Shown here: positions 1-8,708 of the stretch, one piece after another | How positions within the stretch are numbered: position 1 is the stretch's first letter | Layout: the number at the start of each line of letters is the position of its first letter | Assembly (NCBI GenBank): GCA_905234795.1 | Contig: CAJOIQ010000012.1 | Span: 1 to 51,450, forward strand | Direction of reading: 5' to 3' | Length of the DNA stretch: 51,450 nucleotides | DNA from: an uncultured Bacteroidales bacterium | Lineage (GTDB): Bacteria > Bacteroidota > Bacteroidia > Bacteroidales > UBA932 | Made by a program: the position numbers and the translations under genes | Notes under the pieces: generated by a model | Told to the model about the DNA's origin: nothing | Databases searched by the model: none | The model's input: the letters and a program-made list of their open reading frames with translations, nothing else

Positions 1-66
1 TTCCTTCATCTGGGTGTCAGACAAAACGGGAGTTGCAATGAAAACGGTTTCGTACTGGTTAACCAT
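1..66 (-). CDS. rpsF: Ribosomal protein S6, N-terminal part (cut by window edge)
   Basis: The reverse strand from 66 reads ATG and continues open to the edge for 22 codons. The peptide begins MVNQYETVFIATPVLSD and then TQMKE, which is the characteristic start of Bacteroidales S6, a small-subunit protein that binds 16S rRNA together with S18. Only the first strand of the fold is present. A strong promoter (136-166) and a hairpin leader (100-134) lie upstream. The rpsR and rplI partners expected downstream would lie outside the window. Identity rests on recognition of the short N-terminus only. Confidence 0.85.
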   Translation of the reverse strand, partial: MVNQYETVFIATPVLSDTQMKE

Positions 67-99
67 TGTTTGTTAATTAATTGTTTATAAATGTTTTAC

Positions 100-134
100 A
101 TCCTTTTGGGACCAGTGGAAGCCCAAAAAGGATT
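100..134 (-). promoter_or_regulatory. Hairpin in the rpsF leader
   Basis: ATCCTTTTGGG (100-110) faces CCCAAAAAGGAT (123-134), giving an 11-12 bp stem with one mismatch or bulge and a loop of about 12 nt that contains CCACTGG when read on the minus strand. It lies between the predicted transcription start (about 128-130) and the rpsF ATG, so its 5' arm is at the very start of the transcript. S6:S18 autoregulatory leaders are known upstream of rpsF in many bacteria. Whether this hairpin is one is inference. Confidence 0.45.
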
Positions 135-135
135 G

Positions 136-166
136 CAAAGATAGGGATTTTTCTTTGAAAAACAAA
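136..166 (-). promoter_or_regulatory. Promoter of rpsF (Bacteroidota type)
   Basis: On the minus strand TTTG (166-163) is followed by exactly 19 nt and TATCTTTG (143-136), a perfect match to the Bacteroidota consensus TTTG-N19/21-TAnnTTTG. The transcription start is expected near 129, giving a leader of about 60 nt that contains the hairpin at 100-134. Confidence 0.8.
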
Positions 167-171
167 TATAA

Positions 172-1098
172 TTAACGCTTTTTCCAGCGTTTATGCGTCC
201 ACAGATAGTTCCAGGGTTGGTACTCCAGATCCTCCTGCAGCAGACGGAAATAGCGCTGCATCAGGTCCAGGGGATCCTCCCCCGCCGCGTGTTCACAGAT
301 GGGGACGATGGTCATGGTGTATCCGCCGTCTTCCCGGCAACGGTAACGGAGATAACCCACGGCCATATCCAGCTTGCAGGCCAGGGCTGTGGCGCCGGTC
401 ATGGTTTCTGTGGACTGATGCATGAAATCCACCACCGGATGCGTGCCATAGGTATACGGGAACTGGTCCGTGATGAAAGAATAGCCGAATTTCTGTTCTC
501 TCTTGGAGAGGGCGAAACGGAGTACCTGGTTGGTCTCCACATAGCCGTCGAAGCCCTGGTCCTGCACAGGGGCCGTGCGGTTATCGGCCATAATCTGGTC
601 CCAAAGGCCGCTGCTCAGGCTGTTATAGGTGACGGCGAAAGCCTCGGGAGTAATGAGCATGGACTCCCCATAACTGTAGTTCCTGATACCGCCGATGAGT
701 TCCCAGTTGCCGGTATGGGCCTGGAGGATCATGAGCTGTCTGGCGCCGCTGTACAGCCGGTTAAGTTCCCCGGGGTTGGTGAATTCCACAATGTGGCTGC
801 GATGAAGGCGTTTGCGCCCTCTTTCCCCGCGGCAGGCCCCGAACCAGAGCATCTCCGTGAGGGTGGTGGCAAAATGGCGGTAGAACTTCCCGGAAATCTG
901 TTTTAGCTCCCCGTACTGTTTGTCCGGGAAACTGCGGGCCAGGTTGGCCATGACCACATCGTTGCGGTAATGCAGGGTATTTCCGATGAAACCGCCCAGC
1001 CGGCGTCCCCACCAGCGGTGCCAGCCCAGCGGAAGCCGCCCCAGCAGACGGAGAGACCCGCCCACCAGAATAACGCCTAAAGTCCTTTTCTTTTTCAT
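172..1098 (-). CDS. Lipid A biosynthesis acyltransferase (LpxL/HtrB family)
   Basis: A 308-residue protein that should transfer a secondary acyl chain to lipid A at the inner membrane. The acyltransferase signature H-x4-E is visible as HTGNWE (His128, Glu133), preceded by NLARSFP around residue 52, a typical family segment. The start at 1098 (MKKKRTLG) is preferred because the longer open frame runs through the divergent promoter region. A minus-strand TAACTTTG box (1115-1108) sits nine bases before this ATG. It is divergent from the DUF4831 gene. Length fits the family (about 290-320). Which acyl chain or position is modified cannot be told from sequence. Confidence 0.9.
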   Translation of the reverse strand: MKKKRTLGVILVGGSLRLLGRLPLGWHRWWGRRLGGFIGNTLHYRNDVVMANLARSFPDKQYGELKQISGKFYRHFATTLTEMLWFGACRGERGRKRLHRSHIVEFTNPGELNRLYSGARQLMILQAHTGNWELIGGIRNYSYGESMLITPEAFAVTYNSLSSGLWDQIMADNRTAPVQDQGFDGYVETNQVLRFALSKREQKFGYSFITDQFPYTYGTHPVVDFMHQSTETMTGATALACKLDMAVGYLRYRCREDGGYTMTIVPICEHAAGEDPLDLMQRYFRLLQEDLEYQPWNYLWTHKRWKKR

Positions 1099-1103
1099 TA
1101 CCG

Positions 1104-1135
1104 TTTGCAAAGTTAGCCCTTTTTTCTTATATTTG
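1104..1135 (+). promoter_or_regulatory. Promoter of the DUF4831 gene, interlocked with the lpx promoter
   Basis: TTTG (1104-1107), 20 nt, TATATTTG (1128-1135) is a full consensus promoter. The ATG at 1142 follows the box by only 6 nt, so the mRNA should be leaderless or nearly so. The divergent lpx gene has its own TAACTTTG box on the minus strand at 1115-1108, directly beside the -33 element, so the two promoters overlap. Confidence 0.75.
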
Positions 1136-1141
1136 TGAATT

Positions 1142-2134
1142 ATGAAAAGAACTTTAACCACATTATTCCTCACCCTGGCCGTCATCGCATCGGCCCGGGC
1201 CCAGGAGGTCACTTACGCGCTGCCCATGACCACCATCACCGTGAAGGTGGAAGTGCAGCAGGAAAACTTCTACGCCGGCCCCTATGCCGCCTATGCCAAG
1301 AAGTTCCTCAATCTGGATGTGCGGGATGCCGACGAAACCCTGTCCACCGTCACAGCCCTGGAACTCATTCCCAGGATAGAGGCCGATCCCAAGGCGCTCT
1401 ACACCTGTGAGGCCGACAATGCCACCCTGCTGGCCCTTAGCAGCCAGGGCCTCATCGCCCTGCAGAACCGGGCCGAAGCCGCCCAGCTCAACTGGCGCTT
1501 CCCTCCTCAGGCTTCCTATGCTTTTGAAGGCAGTATATCCAGCCCCGACAAACTGGAAACCCGCATTACTTACAAAAAGATCCAGAGCGAAAACGGCGTG
1601 ATCCAGGTTCCCGTAGAGCATAAGGTCAAACAGGCCAAGACCCTGGAGGACAAGGCCGCCGAGGCCGCCGAAATGGTGCTCAAGGTGCGCAAGGACCGCA
1701 TCAACATCATTTCCGGAGATACCGACGCCAGTTATTCCGGAGAGGCCATGAGCGCCGCCCTTAAGGAGCTGGACCAGCTGGAAGAAGAATACCTGGCCCT
1801 GTTCCGCGGCCGTTCCGTCATCAGCAATTATGAGACCTGCTTTGACGTAACGCCCAGTTCCCAAGCCCGCAACCACCGTTACCTGGCCTTCCGCCTCACG
1901 GAAACCGGCCCTGTGTCCGAGGGCGCCAAAGGAGTCCCCTATTACCTGGAGCTGGAACCCCAGGACATGAGTTTCCCGGAGGACAACCGCAGCAAGCTCA
2001 AGGTCACCGTCATCCGTTACCGTATTCCCGTGACGTGCAAAGTGCGTCTTACCTGTGACAGCAAGCGCCTGCTGGAAACCCGTCTGCCCGTTTACCAGCT
2101 GGGTATGGAAGCTGTCCTTTCCCAGTACAAATAA
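1142..2134 (+). CDS. DUF4831 family secreted protein
   Basis: A 330-residue protein with an N-terminal signal peptide (hydrophobic residues 5-18, cleavage near SARA-QEV), so it should be exported to the periplasm or surface. The segment after it, with TYALPMTTITVKVEV, resembles the DUF4831 family, a group of Bacteroidota proteins of unknown function. No catalytic motif is evident. Residues 150-220 are rich in charged and alanine residues and may be helical. It is expressed from its own nearly leaderless promoter and is followed after 16 nt by pepD, possibly as a two-gene unit. Family assignment is from recognition of the N-terminal pattern and lineage. Confidence 0.75.
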   Translation: MKRTLTTLFLTLAVIASARAQEVTYALPMTTITVKVEVQQENFYAGPYAAYAKKFLNLDVRDADETLSTVTALELIPRIEADPKALYTCEADNATLLALSSQGLIALQNRAEAAQLNWRFPPQASYAFEGSISSPDKLETRITYKKIQSENGVIQVPVEHKVKQAKTLEDKAAEAAEMVLKVRKDRINIISGDTDASYSGEAMSAALKELDQLEEEYLALFRGRSVISNYETCFDVTPSSQARNHRYLAFRLTETGPVSEGAKGVPYYLELEPQDMSFPEDNRSKLKVTVIRYRIPVTCKVRLTCDSKRLLETRLPVYQLGMEAVLSQYK

Positions 2135-2150
2135 CCACTTTACATAATCT

Positions 2151-3608
2151 ATGAATATCCAAGATTTAGAGCCCAAGGTAGTTTGGAAGAACTTCTACGC
2201 TCTCACCCAGATTCCCCGTCCGTCCAAGCACGAGGAAAAAGTCATCGAATACCTGTACAACTGGGGCAAGTCCCACGGTTTTGAGACCGTCAAGGACGCC
2301 ACCGGCAACATCATCATCCGCGTTCCCGCCACGCCCGGCATGGAAAACCGCAAGGGCGTCATCATGCAGGGGCACATGGATATGGTTCCGCAGAAAACCT
2401 CCGATTCCCCCCACGATTTCCTCAAGGACCCCATCAAGGCCTATGTGGACGGAGAATGGGTAACCGCCGACCGCACCACTCTGGGTGCCGATAACGGTAT
2501 CGGCGTAGCCCTGGGCCTGTCTGTGCTGGAGGATCCCAGCGTCAAGCACGGTCCCGTGGAAGTACTGGTCACCTACGACGAAGAAACCGGCATGACCGGC
2601 GCCAACTCCCTGGAAGCCGGCGTGCTCAAGGGCGACATCCTCCTCAACCTGGACTCCGAGGAAGAAGGCGAGCTGTGCGTGGGTTGCGCCGGCGGCCTGG
2701 ATGTATCGGCCAGCTTCAAATACAATAAATACAACACTCCCGCCGGCTACAAGGGCCTCAAACTCACCGTGAAGGGCCTGCAGGGCGGTCACTCCGGCAT
2801 GGACATCTCCCTGTACCGCGCCAACGCCAACAAGGCCGTTGCCCGCATGCTCCTTCCCGTGATGGAAATGCTGGGCGTGAAGGTGGTGAGCTTCACCGGC
2901 GGAAGCCTGCGTAACGCCATCCCGTTCGAGGCCGAGGCCGAACTGGTCCTCCCTCAGGAGAATGTGGACGCCGTCATCAAGTGCATCCAGAACGGTTTTG
3001 CCGAGATTAAGGCCGAATTCGCCGAGAGCGATCCTTCCGCCGTCCTGTTCCTGGACAAAGTGCCCGCCGCACCCAAATACATCCAGAACAGCGTAATGCT
3101 GCGCGCCGTGAAGGCCATGCTGGCCTGCCCGTCCGGCGTCATCCGCATGAGCCGCACCATGGAGGGCCTCACCGAGACTTCCATCAACATGGCCATCGTA
3201 CGCACCGAGAAAGGCAAGGTCACCATCCACAGCCTCATGCGCAGCGCCGTGGACACCGCAAAGGCCGCCCTGGCCCAGCGCGTCCGCTGCATCTTCGAGC
3301 TTGCAGGAGCCGACCAAGTGGTGTTCAAGGGCGGATACTCCGGCTGGACGCCCAAGCTGGACACCCCCGCCAACAAGGTGATGATGGAACAGTACCAGAA
3401 AGTATACGGCAAGCCCATGAAGATCATGGCCACGCACGGCGGTCTGGAATGCGCCATCATGGGAGCCAAGTATCCCAACTGGGAAATGGTTTCCATCGGC
3501 CCCACCATCAAATACCCGCACAGCCCCGACGAAAAAGTGAACATCGCCTCCGTAGCCCGCACATGGGAGTACCTGAAGGCGGTTCTGGCAAATATTCCTG
3601 TAAAATAA
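2151..3608 (+). CDS. pepD: Cytosolic non-specific dipeptidase (aminoacyl-histidine dipeptidase, M20/PepD)
   Basis: A 485-residue M20 metallopeptidase that hydrolyses dipeptides, including Xaa-His, in the cytoplasm. Metal-binding and catalytic residues are all visible: QGHMDMVP (His75, Asp77), LGADNGIG (bridging Asp114), YDEETGMTG (catalytic Glu144 and neighbouring Glu145), and a C-terminal metal-ligand region near HSPDEKVN. The lid domain sits between about residues 185 and 395. Length is standard for bacterial PepD. It precedes a peptide transporter gene (22 nt gap), which suggests a peptide uptake and digestion unit, although that transporter is broken here. Confidence 0.95.
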   Translation: MNIQDLEPKVVWKNFYALTQIPRPSKHEEKVIEYLYNWGKSHGFETVKDATGNIIIRVPATPGMENRKGVIMQGHMDMVPQKTSDSPHDFLKDPIKAYVDGEWVTADRTTLGADNGIGVALGLSVLEDPSVKHGPVEVLVTYDEETGMTGANSLEAGVLKGDILLNLDSEEEGELCVGCAGGLDVSASFKYNKYNTPAGYKGLKLTVKGLQGGHSGMDISLYRANANKAVARMLLPVMEMLGVKVVSFTGGSLRNAIPFEAEAELVLPQENVDAVIKCIQNGFAEIKAEFAESDPSAVLFLDKVPAAPKYIQNSVMLRAVKAMLACPSGVIRMSRTMEGLTETSINMAIVRTEKGKVTIHSLMRSAVDTAKAALAQRVRCIFELAGADQVVFKGGYSGWTPKLDTPANKVMMEQYQKVYGKPMKIMATHGGLECAIMGAKYPNWEMVSIGPTIKYPHSPDEKVNIASVARTWEYLKAVLANIPVK

Positions 3609-3629
3609 ACTAAAACCTATAACTCAATT

Positions 3630-5122
3630 ATGTTCAAAGGACAACCAAAGGGATTATTCGCCCTTGCTCTGGCCAACACCGGTGAGCGCTTCGGCTACTA
3701 CACCATGATTGCCGTATTCGCCCTGTTCCTGCGCGCCAATTTCGGCCTGGAAGCCGGTACCGCTGGCCTTATTTACAGCACATTCCTGATGCTGGTGTAC
3801 TTCTTCCCGCTCATCGGCGGTATCCTGGCCGACAAATTCGGCTTCGGCAAAATGGTCACCTCCGGCATCATCGTCATGTTCCTGGGCTATCTTCTCCTGA
3901 GCGTTCCGCTGGGAGGCGGCACCGTAGCCCTGGTGGCCATGCTGGCCGCCTTGCTGCTCATCGGCTTCGGAACGGGCCTGTTCAAGGGCAACCTCCAGGT
4001 AATGGTGGGAGACCTGTACAACGAGCCTCAGTACGCCGCCAAGCGTGACTCCGGCTTCTCCCTGTTCTACATGGCCATCAACATCGGCGCCCTGTTCGCC
4101 CCCACCGCGGCCATCAAGATCCGCGAATGGGCCATCGGCCTGGGCTTCGACGGAAATGCCGCCTATCACTTCTCCTTCGGCGTCGCCTGCGTGTCCCTGA
4201 TTGTTTCCATTGCTATCTACTATGCTTTCCGCAGCTGGTTCAAGCACGTGGAAGGCGGCCATGCCAAAGGCGAGAAAGCCCAGGTGGTGGACACCCTCAC
4301 CCCCGAACAGACCAAGAAACGCATGGTAGCCCTGTTCCTGGTGTTTGCCGTGGTTATCTTCTTCTGGATGAGCTTCCACCAGAACGGCCTCACCCTCACC
4401 TACTTTGCCGATGAATTCACGGAGAGAAGCGCCTCCGGCATTGCTTCCATGCCCTTCAATGTATGGAACCTGGTTGCCGTGATAGCCATTGTGTACGCTC
4501 TCTTCTCCGTATTTGACAAAGAGACCAGCCAGAAAGGCAAATGGATTGGCGTGGGTGTTGTTGCCCTGGCCTGCGCATACCTGGTATGGCAGTACAGCCG
4601 CCTGAGCGGTTCCATCGCCATCAGCGCCCCCATCTTCCAGCACTTCAACCCGTTCTATGTGGTTGCCCTTACGCCGGTATCCATGGCCATCTTCGGCGCC
4701 CTGGCCAAGAAGGGTAAAGAGCCTTCCGCCCCCCGCAAGATTGCCTACGGTATGCTTGTAGCCGCCATCGCTTTCGCCCTGATGGCTTTCGCCTCCATCG
4801 GCCTCAATACCCCCGATGTACAGGCGGCAGCCCGCGAAGCCGGCATGCCCGAAACCCTGGTTTCCCCGTACTGGCTCATCACCGTTTACGCCCCATGGGC
4901 ATCTCCTTCGTTTCCAAGGTAGCTCCGCCCAAGTACAAGGGTATGATGATGGGTATGTGGTTCGTAGCCACCGCCCTGGGTAACTTCCTGGTGCAGGTTG
5001 GCGGTCACCTCTGGGGCAATATTCCCCTGTGGGTGGTTTGGGCCGTGTTCCTGGGAGTCTGCGTGATCTCCGCCATCTTCATGTTCACCATGATGAAGAA
5101 ACTCGAGGCCGCTACCGAGTAG
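3630..5122 (+). pseudogene. POT-family peptide MFS transporter, frameshifted near the C-terminus
   Basis: Proton-coupled oligopeptide transporter. The N-terminal part (430 codons) has the POT signature NTGERFGYY (start of helix 1) and LIGGILADKFG and GTGLFKGN motifs. The reading frame ends at 4922, while the family C-terminus (MGISFVSKVAPPKYKG onward, 75 codons) continues in another frame from 4895 to 5122. The junction reads YWLITVYA directly before PMGISF. Family members have roughly a dozen more hydrophobic residues between these segments, so a deletion of about 32-35 nt not divisible by three seems to have removed most of a helix. It follows pepD. It could be a real lesion, a strain variant or an assembly error. 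Without the lost helix the product would probably be inactive. Confidence 0.85.
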
Positions 5123-5127
5123 CGGCC
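5107..5127 (+). terminator. Short hairpin across the transporter stop codon
   Basis: GGCCGCTA (5107-5114) and TAGCGGCC (5120-5127) form a perfect 8-bp stem with a 5-nt loop, overlapping the TAG stop of the transporter frame. No T-run follows, so it is a weak terminator candidate or a 3'-end stabilising hairpin. Confidence 0.25.
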
Positions 5128-5150
5128 CGGTAGGTTTGCGAATCAAATTC

Positions 5151-5858
5151 GTGCCTAGATTATACATCATCTCTGGTCCTAACGGCTCCGGGAAGACAAC
5201 CGCTTCGTACGGCGTGCTCCCGGAGCTGCTGGACTGCAGTGAGTTTGTCAATTCCGACGAATTCGCCAAGCACCTGTCCCCCTTTGCGCCGGAAAGCGCC
5301 TACATCACGGCCAGCCGCCTGATGCTGCGCAAAGTCCAGTACCTGTTTGACCGGCGGGAGGACTTCTGCATAGAGACCACCCTGGCCACGCGTGCGCTCA
5401 TCAAGATGACGCGCAATGCCCAGGAAAAAGGCTACTATGTGACCGTGCTGTACTTCTGGCTGAACAAACCGGAAATTGCCATCGAGCGTGTAGCCCAACG
5501 CGTGCAGGCCGGAGGCCACGACATCCCGGAGGAAACCATCCGCCGCCGCTACTACATGGGACTCAACTACCTGTTCCACCAGTACATGCAAACCTGCGAC
5601 AAATGGATTCTGGCCGACAATTCCCATCCGCCGTTCGAGGTCATTGCCGAGGGCTCCAAAAAAGGTCTCATCATCCGCGACATGACCAAATACAATATTG
5701 TGCGCAGCATGGTTACCGATGTCCTGCAGCCGCAGACACCTATAGAAAACGTAACCGAATTCATCGCCAAGGAAATCGCCAAAGCTCCGCTGGCGCACGA
5801 CGGCGTACCCTTCGAGGGTGCACTGCCCAATAATCAGGAAAGTAATGATTCTAAGTAA
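5151..5858 (+). CDS. Zeta-toxin-family P-loop kinase
   Basis: A protein of about 235 residues with a Walker A motif GPNGSGKTT right at the N-terminus (residues 9-17), FVNSDEFAKHL, and FCIETTLAT, the pattern of the zeta toxin/UDP-GlcNAc kinase-like fold (P-loop, substrate-binding Glu, Arg-rich lid around RVQAGGHDIPEETIRRR). I chose the GTG at 5151 (MPRLYIISGPNG) because family proteins begin right before the P-loop. A TTG at 5136 is the alternative. No epsilon-like antitoxin gene is next to it, which is usual for solitary chromosomal homologues in Bacteroidota. Its 3' end overlaps tldD by 14 nt, so the two are translationally linked. Whether it is toxic or a metabolic kinase is unknown. Confidence 0.8.
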   Translation: MPRLYIISGPNGSGKTTASYGVLPELLDCSEFVNSDEFAKHLSPFAPESAYITASRLMLRKVQYLFDRREDFCIETTLATRALIKMTRNAQEKGYYVTVLYFWLNKPEIAIERVAQRVQAGGHDIPEETIRRRYYMGLNYLFHQYMQTCDKWILADNSHPPFEVIAEGSKKGLIIRDMTKYNIVRSMVTDVLQPQTPIENVTEFIAKEIAKAPLAHDGVPFEGALPNNQESNDSK

Positions 5859-7281
5859 ATCATACTATTTCAATCTATTCCAGGTGGACACGCCTTTGCT
5901 GGACCGCCTTACGGAAGAAGGACTTCGCAGTGGCGGCAGCTACTGCGACCTCTTTTTTGAGAACACCACCTACGGCAGCCTGCTGCTGCGGGACGGTGCC
6001 GTCACTTCGGGCGGAAACCACGTGGATTTCGGCGTGGGAATACGGGTGCTTGCTGGAGAAAAAACCGGTTACGCCTATTCCGAGAGCACGGCTCCGGCCG
6101 ATATGCTCTCCTGTGCACGCGCTGCGGCCCAGATTGCATCGGCCCCCGTGGACGTGAATCCCTACGGCACGCGCAATCCCAGCCGCGGAGAACCCAATCC
6201 CGCCGCCGACCGCTATCCCATCGTCCAGCCCTGGCGCGGTGTACCCATGAGCACTTTCCTCCCCTTCCTGCAAAAGCTGGAGGCCGATATCAAGCGCCGG
6301 GACGCGCGCATCGTGAAAGTGATTGTGAACCTGGCCTTCCAAGTGACCGACGTCCTGATGTACAACAGTTCCAGGGAGCTGAAGTGGGACACGCGCCCCA
6401 TGGGCAGCGTGAGCGTATCGGCCGTATTCCAGCAGGGTAGCCAAACAGAGAACAAGTCCACCTCCCGCAGTTTCCGCCGCGGGGCCGACATGCTCTCCGT
6501 CGCCCTCATAGAAGAAATGGCGGCCGATGTGGTCAAGGGCATCGACGAGCGCTTTGACGCCCGGCGTCCCAAAGGCGGCCAGATGCCCGTGGTGATGGGC
6601 GCCGGCGCTTCCGGCATCCTCCTTCACGAAGCCATGGGACACGCCTTCGAGGCCGATTTCAACCGCAAGGGCACGTCCATCTTTGCCGACAAAATGGGCC
6701 GGCAGATTTGCCCCAAGGGCATCCAGATCATTGACGACGGTACCATGCAGGGCAACCGGGGTGCCCTGAACTTCGACGACGAAGGCATCCCCGGACAAAA
6801 GACTTATATGGTAGAAGACGGTGTACTCACCTCCTACCTGCACGACCGCATTTCGGCCGCCCACTACGGCGTAAAGCCCACTGGGAACGGCCGCCGGGAA
6901 AGCTTCCGCTACGCCCCCATCCCCCGTATGAGAGCCACCTACATGGAAAGCGGAAACGCCAAGGCCGAAGACCTCATTGCCAGCGTCAAGAAAGGCATCT
7001 ACGTGGACGAATTCTCCAACGGGCAGGTGCAGATTGGGGAAGGAGACTTTACCTTCTATGTAAAGGCCGGTTATCTTATAGAAAACGGTCGCCTCACCAT
7101 GCCCGTCAAGGACATCAATATCATCGGCAACGGCCCCCAGGCCCTGGCCGACATGCAGGGCGTGGCCGATGACCTGGCCATAGACCCGGGCGCCTGGACC
7201 TGCGGCAAAGAGCAGTCCGTGCCCGTTTCCTGCGGCATTCCCACGGTGCTGATTGGGCACCTGACCGTGGGCGGAGAATAA
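5845..7281 (+). CDS. tldD: TldD, metalloprotease of the TldD/PmbA pair
   Basis: A 478-residue U62-family protein. The zinc motif HEAMGH (His261, Glu262, His266) followed by AFEAD is complete, as expected for the catalytic TldD subunit. It forms a heteromer with PmbA (TldE), encoded 83 nt downstream; the pair is known to process peptide precursors and unfolded peptides. The start at 5845 (MILSKSYYF) is supported by an AGGAAAG ribosome-binding site at 5837-5843 region and is inside the 3' end of the kinase gene. Length matches the family (about 460-510). Confidence 0.92.
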   Translation: MILSKSYYFNLFQVDTPLLDRLTEEGLRSGGSYCDLFFENTTYGSLLLRDGAVTSGGNHVDFGVGIRVLAGEKTGYAYSESTAPADMLSCARAAAQIASAPVDVNPYGTRNPSRGEPNPAADRYPIVQPWRGVPMSTFLPFLQKLEADIKRRDARIVKVIVNLAFQVTDVLMYNSSRELKWDTRPMGSVSVSAVFQQGSQTENKSTSRSFRRGADMLSVALIEEMAADVVKGIDERFDARRPKGGQMPVVMGAGASGILLHEAMGHAFEADFNRKGTSIFADKMGRQICPKGIQIIDDGTMQGNRGALNFDDEGIPGQKTYMVEDGVLTSYLHDRISAAHYGVKPTGNGRRESFRYAPIPRMRATYMESGNAKAEDLIASVKKGIYVDEFSNGQVQIGEGDFTFYVKAGYLIENGRLTMPVKDINIIGNGPQALADMQGVADDLAIDPGAWTCGKEQSVPVSCGIPTVLIGHLTVGGE

Positions 7282-7364
7282 GGCGTGATGTGGAAAGAAC
7301 TGAGTATTAATATATTACAAATTTTCTCCTAGTCATAAACTCCCAGGAGGATTTTTATAAATAA

Positions 7365-8708
7365 ATGACTGACAACAAATTACACAACACGCTCACAGAG
7401 GAGGAGGTAGCATTGGCCAGGCACTGCCTGGAATATGCCCTGGAGCACGGAGCGCAAGGGGTGCGCATCACGCTGTCCAAGACGCTGATGAACCTCATCG
7501 GCGTACTCAACGGAGAGGTGGACAAAACCGCCCACGCCCTGGACCGCAGCCTGCAGCTGCAGCTGTTTGTGGACGGCCGCTTCGGCACGTTCTCCAGCAA
7601 TCGCCTGGAAAAAGACGGCATGGAGGAATTCATTCGCGAGGCCATCGACACCGTGCGAATGCTGGAGGCCGATGAGAGCCGCGCCCTCCCCGCCCCCGAT
7701 CGTCTGGTCAAGGACGCCGTAACCGGCCGGGAACTGGACCTGTACGACGACGCCTACGACACCCTCACCGCCGAACAGCGCCGGGACATGGCCCTCGGGT
7801 CCACTGCATGGCCACAACCGGGACTGATTTCCGAGGAAGGCGAATACTCCGACTCCGTCTTCGACTCTCTCACCATCGACTCACAGGGCCTGTATGCCCG
7901 TCACACCGAGACTTCCTTCGAGATCGGATATGAATCCACCGTGGAAGACGCACAGGGCAACCACTGGAGCAGTTACTGGTGGGATGCCAGTCCCCGACTG
8001 AAAGACCTCCAGTTGGAGGGCTGCGCACAAAAAGCTTTCCAAAGGGCCAAGGAGCAAATCAATCCCCAAAACGTAAAAAGCGGTAAATATACCTTGATTG
8101 TAGACAGCGAATGCGCCGGCAAACTGCTCACCCCTGTGCTCAATGCGCTGGGCGGACACAGCCTGCAGCAGAAGAATTCCTTCCTGGTGGACAGCCTGAA
8201 TCAGAAGGTATTCCCCGACAACCTCACCATCCTGGATGCGCCCTGCACCCAAGGAGACACCGGCTGCCGCCTTTTTGACAGCGAAGGCGTGGCCACCCGG
8301 GAGATGCCTGTCATTGAGAAAGGTGTGGTGAAAACCTATTTCCTGAACACTTACATATCGGCCAAAATGGGGCTGGATCCCACTGTAGAGGATATTACCC
8401 GCGCCAAACTGCTGCCCATTGGAGGCTGCAAAACCCTGGAAGAAGTGCTGCAGAAAGTGCAGGACGGCATCCTGGTCACCGGCTTCAACGGCGGCAATTC
8501 CAACCCTGCCACCGGCAATTTCTCCTATGGCATAGAAGGTTTCCTTATCAAGGGCGGCAAAAAGGTCCACCCCGTTCGGGAAATACTCATGACCGGCAAC
8601 TTCCTCACCCTGTGGAACAACCTGCTGGTCACCGCCGATGACGCCCGTCCCTGCCAGTCCAAGCTCATTCCCACCCTGGCCTTTAAAAACGTTGATATAA
8701 GTGCCTAG
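7365..8708 (+). CDS. pmbA: PmbA/TldE, non-catalytic partner of TldD
   Basis: A 447-residue member of the same U62 fold without the HExxxH zinc motif, as usual for PmbA/TldE. The C-terminal half has the family's GGNSNPATGNFSYGIEG and TGNFLTLWNNL blocks. An AGGAGG ribosome-binding site about 13-18 nt before the ATG supports the start. The 83-nt gap after tldD contains no promoter that I can see, so the pair is probably one transcript. The following glycosyltransferase starts with GTG inside the last codons of this gene (8-nt overlap). Confidence 0.92.
   Translation: MTDNKLHNTLTEEEVALARHCLEYALEHGAQGVRITLSKTLMNLIGVLNGEVDKTAHALDRSLQLQLFVDGRFGTFSSNRLEKDGMEEFIREAIDTVRMLEADESRALPAPDRLVKDAVTGRELDLYDDAYDTLTAEQRRDMALGSTAWPQPGLISEEGEYSDSVFDSLTIDSQGLYARHTETSFEIGYESTVEDAQGNHWSSYWWDASPRLKDLQLEGCAQKAFQRAKEQINPQNVKSGKYTLIVDSECAGKLLTPVLNALGGHSLQQKNSFLVDSLNQKVFPDNLTILDAPCTQGDTGCRLFDSEGVATREMPVIEKGVVKTYFLNTYISAKMGLDPTVEDITRAKLLPIGGCKTLEEVLQKVQDGILVTGFNGGNSNPATGNFSYGIEGFLIKGGKKVHPVREILMTGNFLTLWNNLLVTADDARPCQSKLIPTLAFKNVDISA

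Noticed and set aside
2166..3521. A 451-codon minus-strand open frame antisense to pepD
   Set aside because: Shadow frame with His/Gly-rich composition; PepD is complete and has all its metal ligands.
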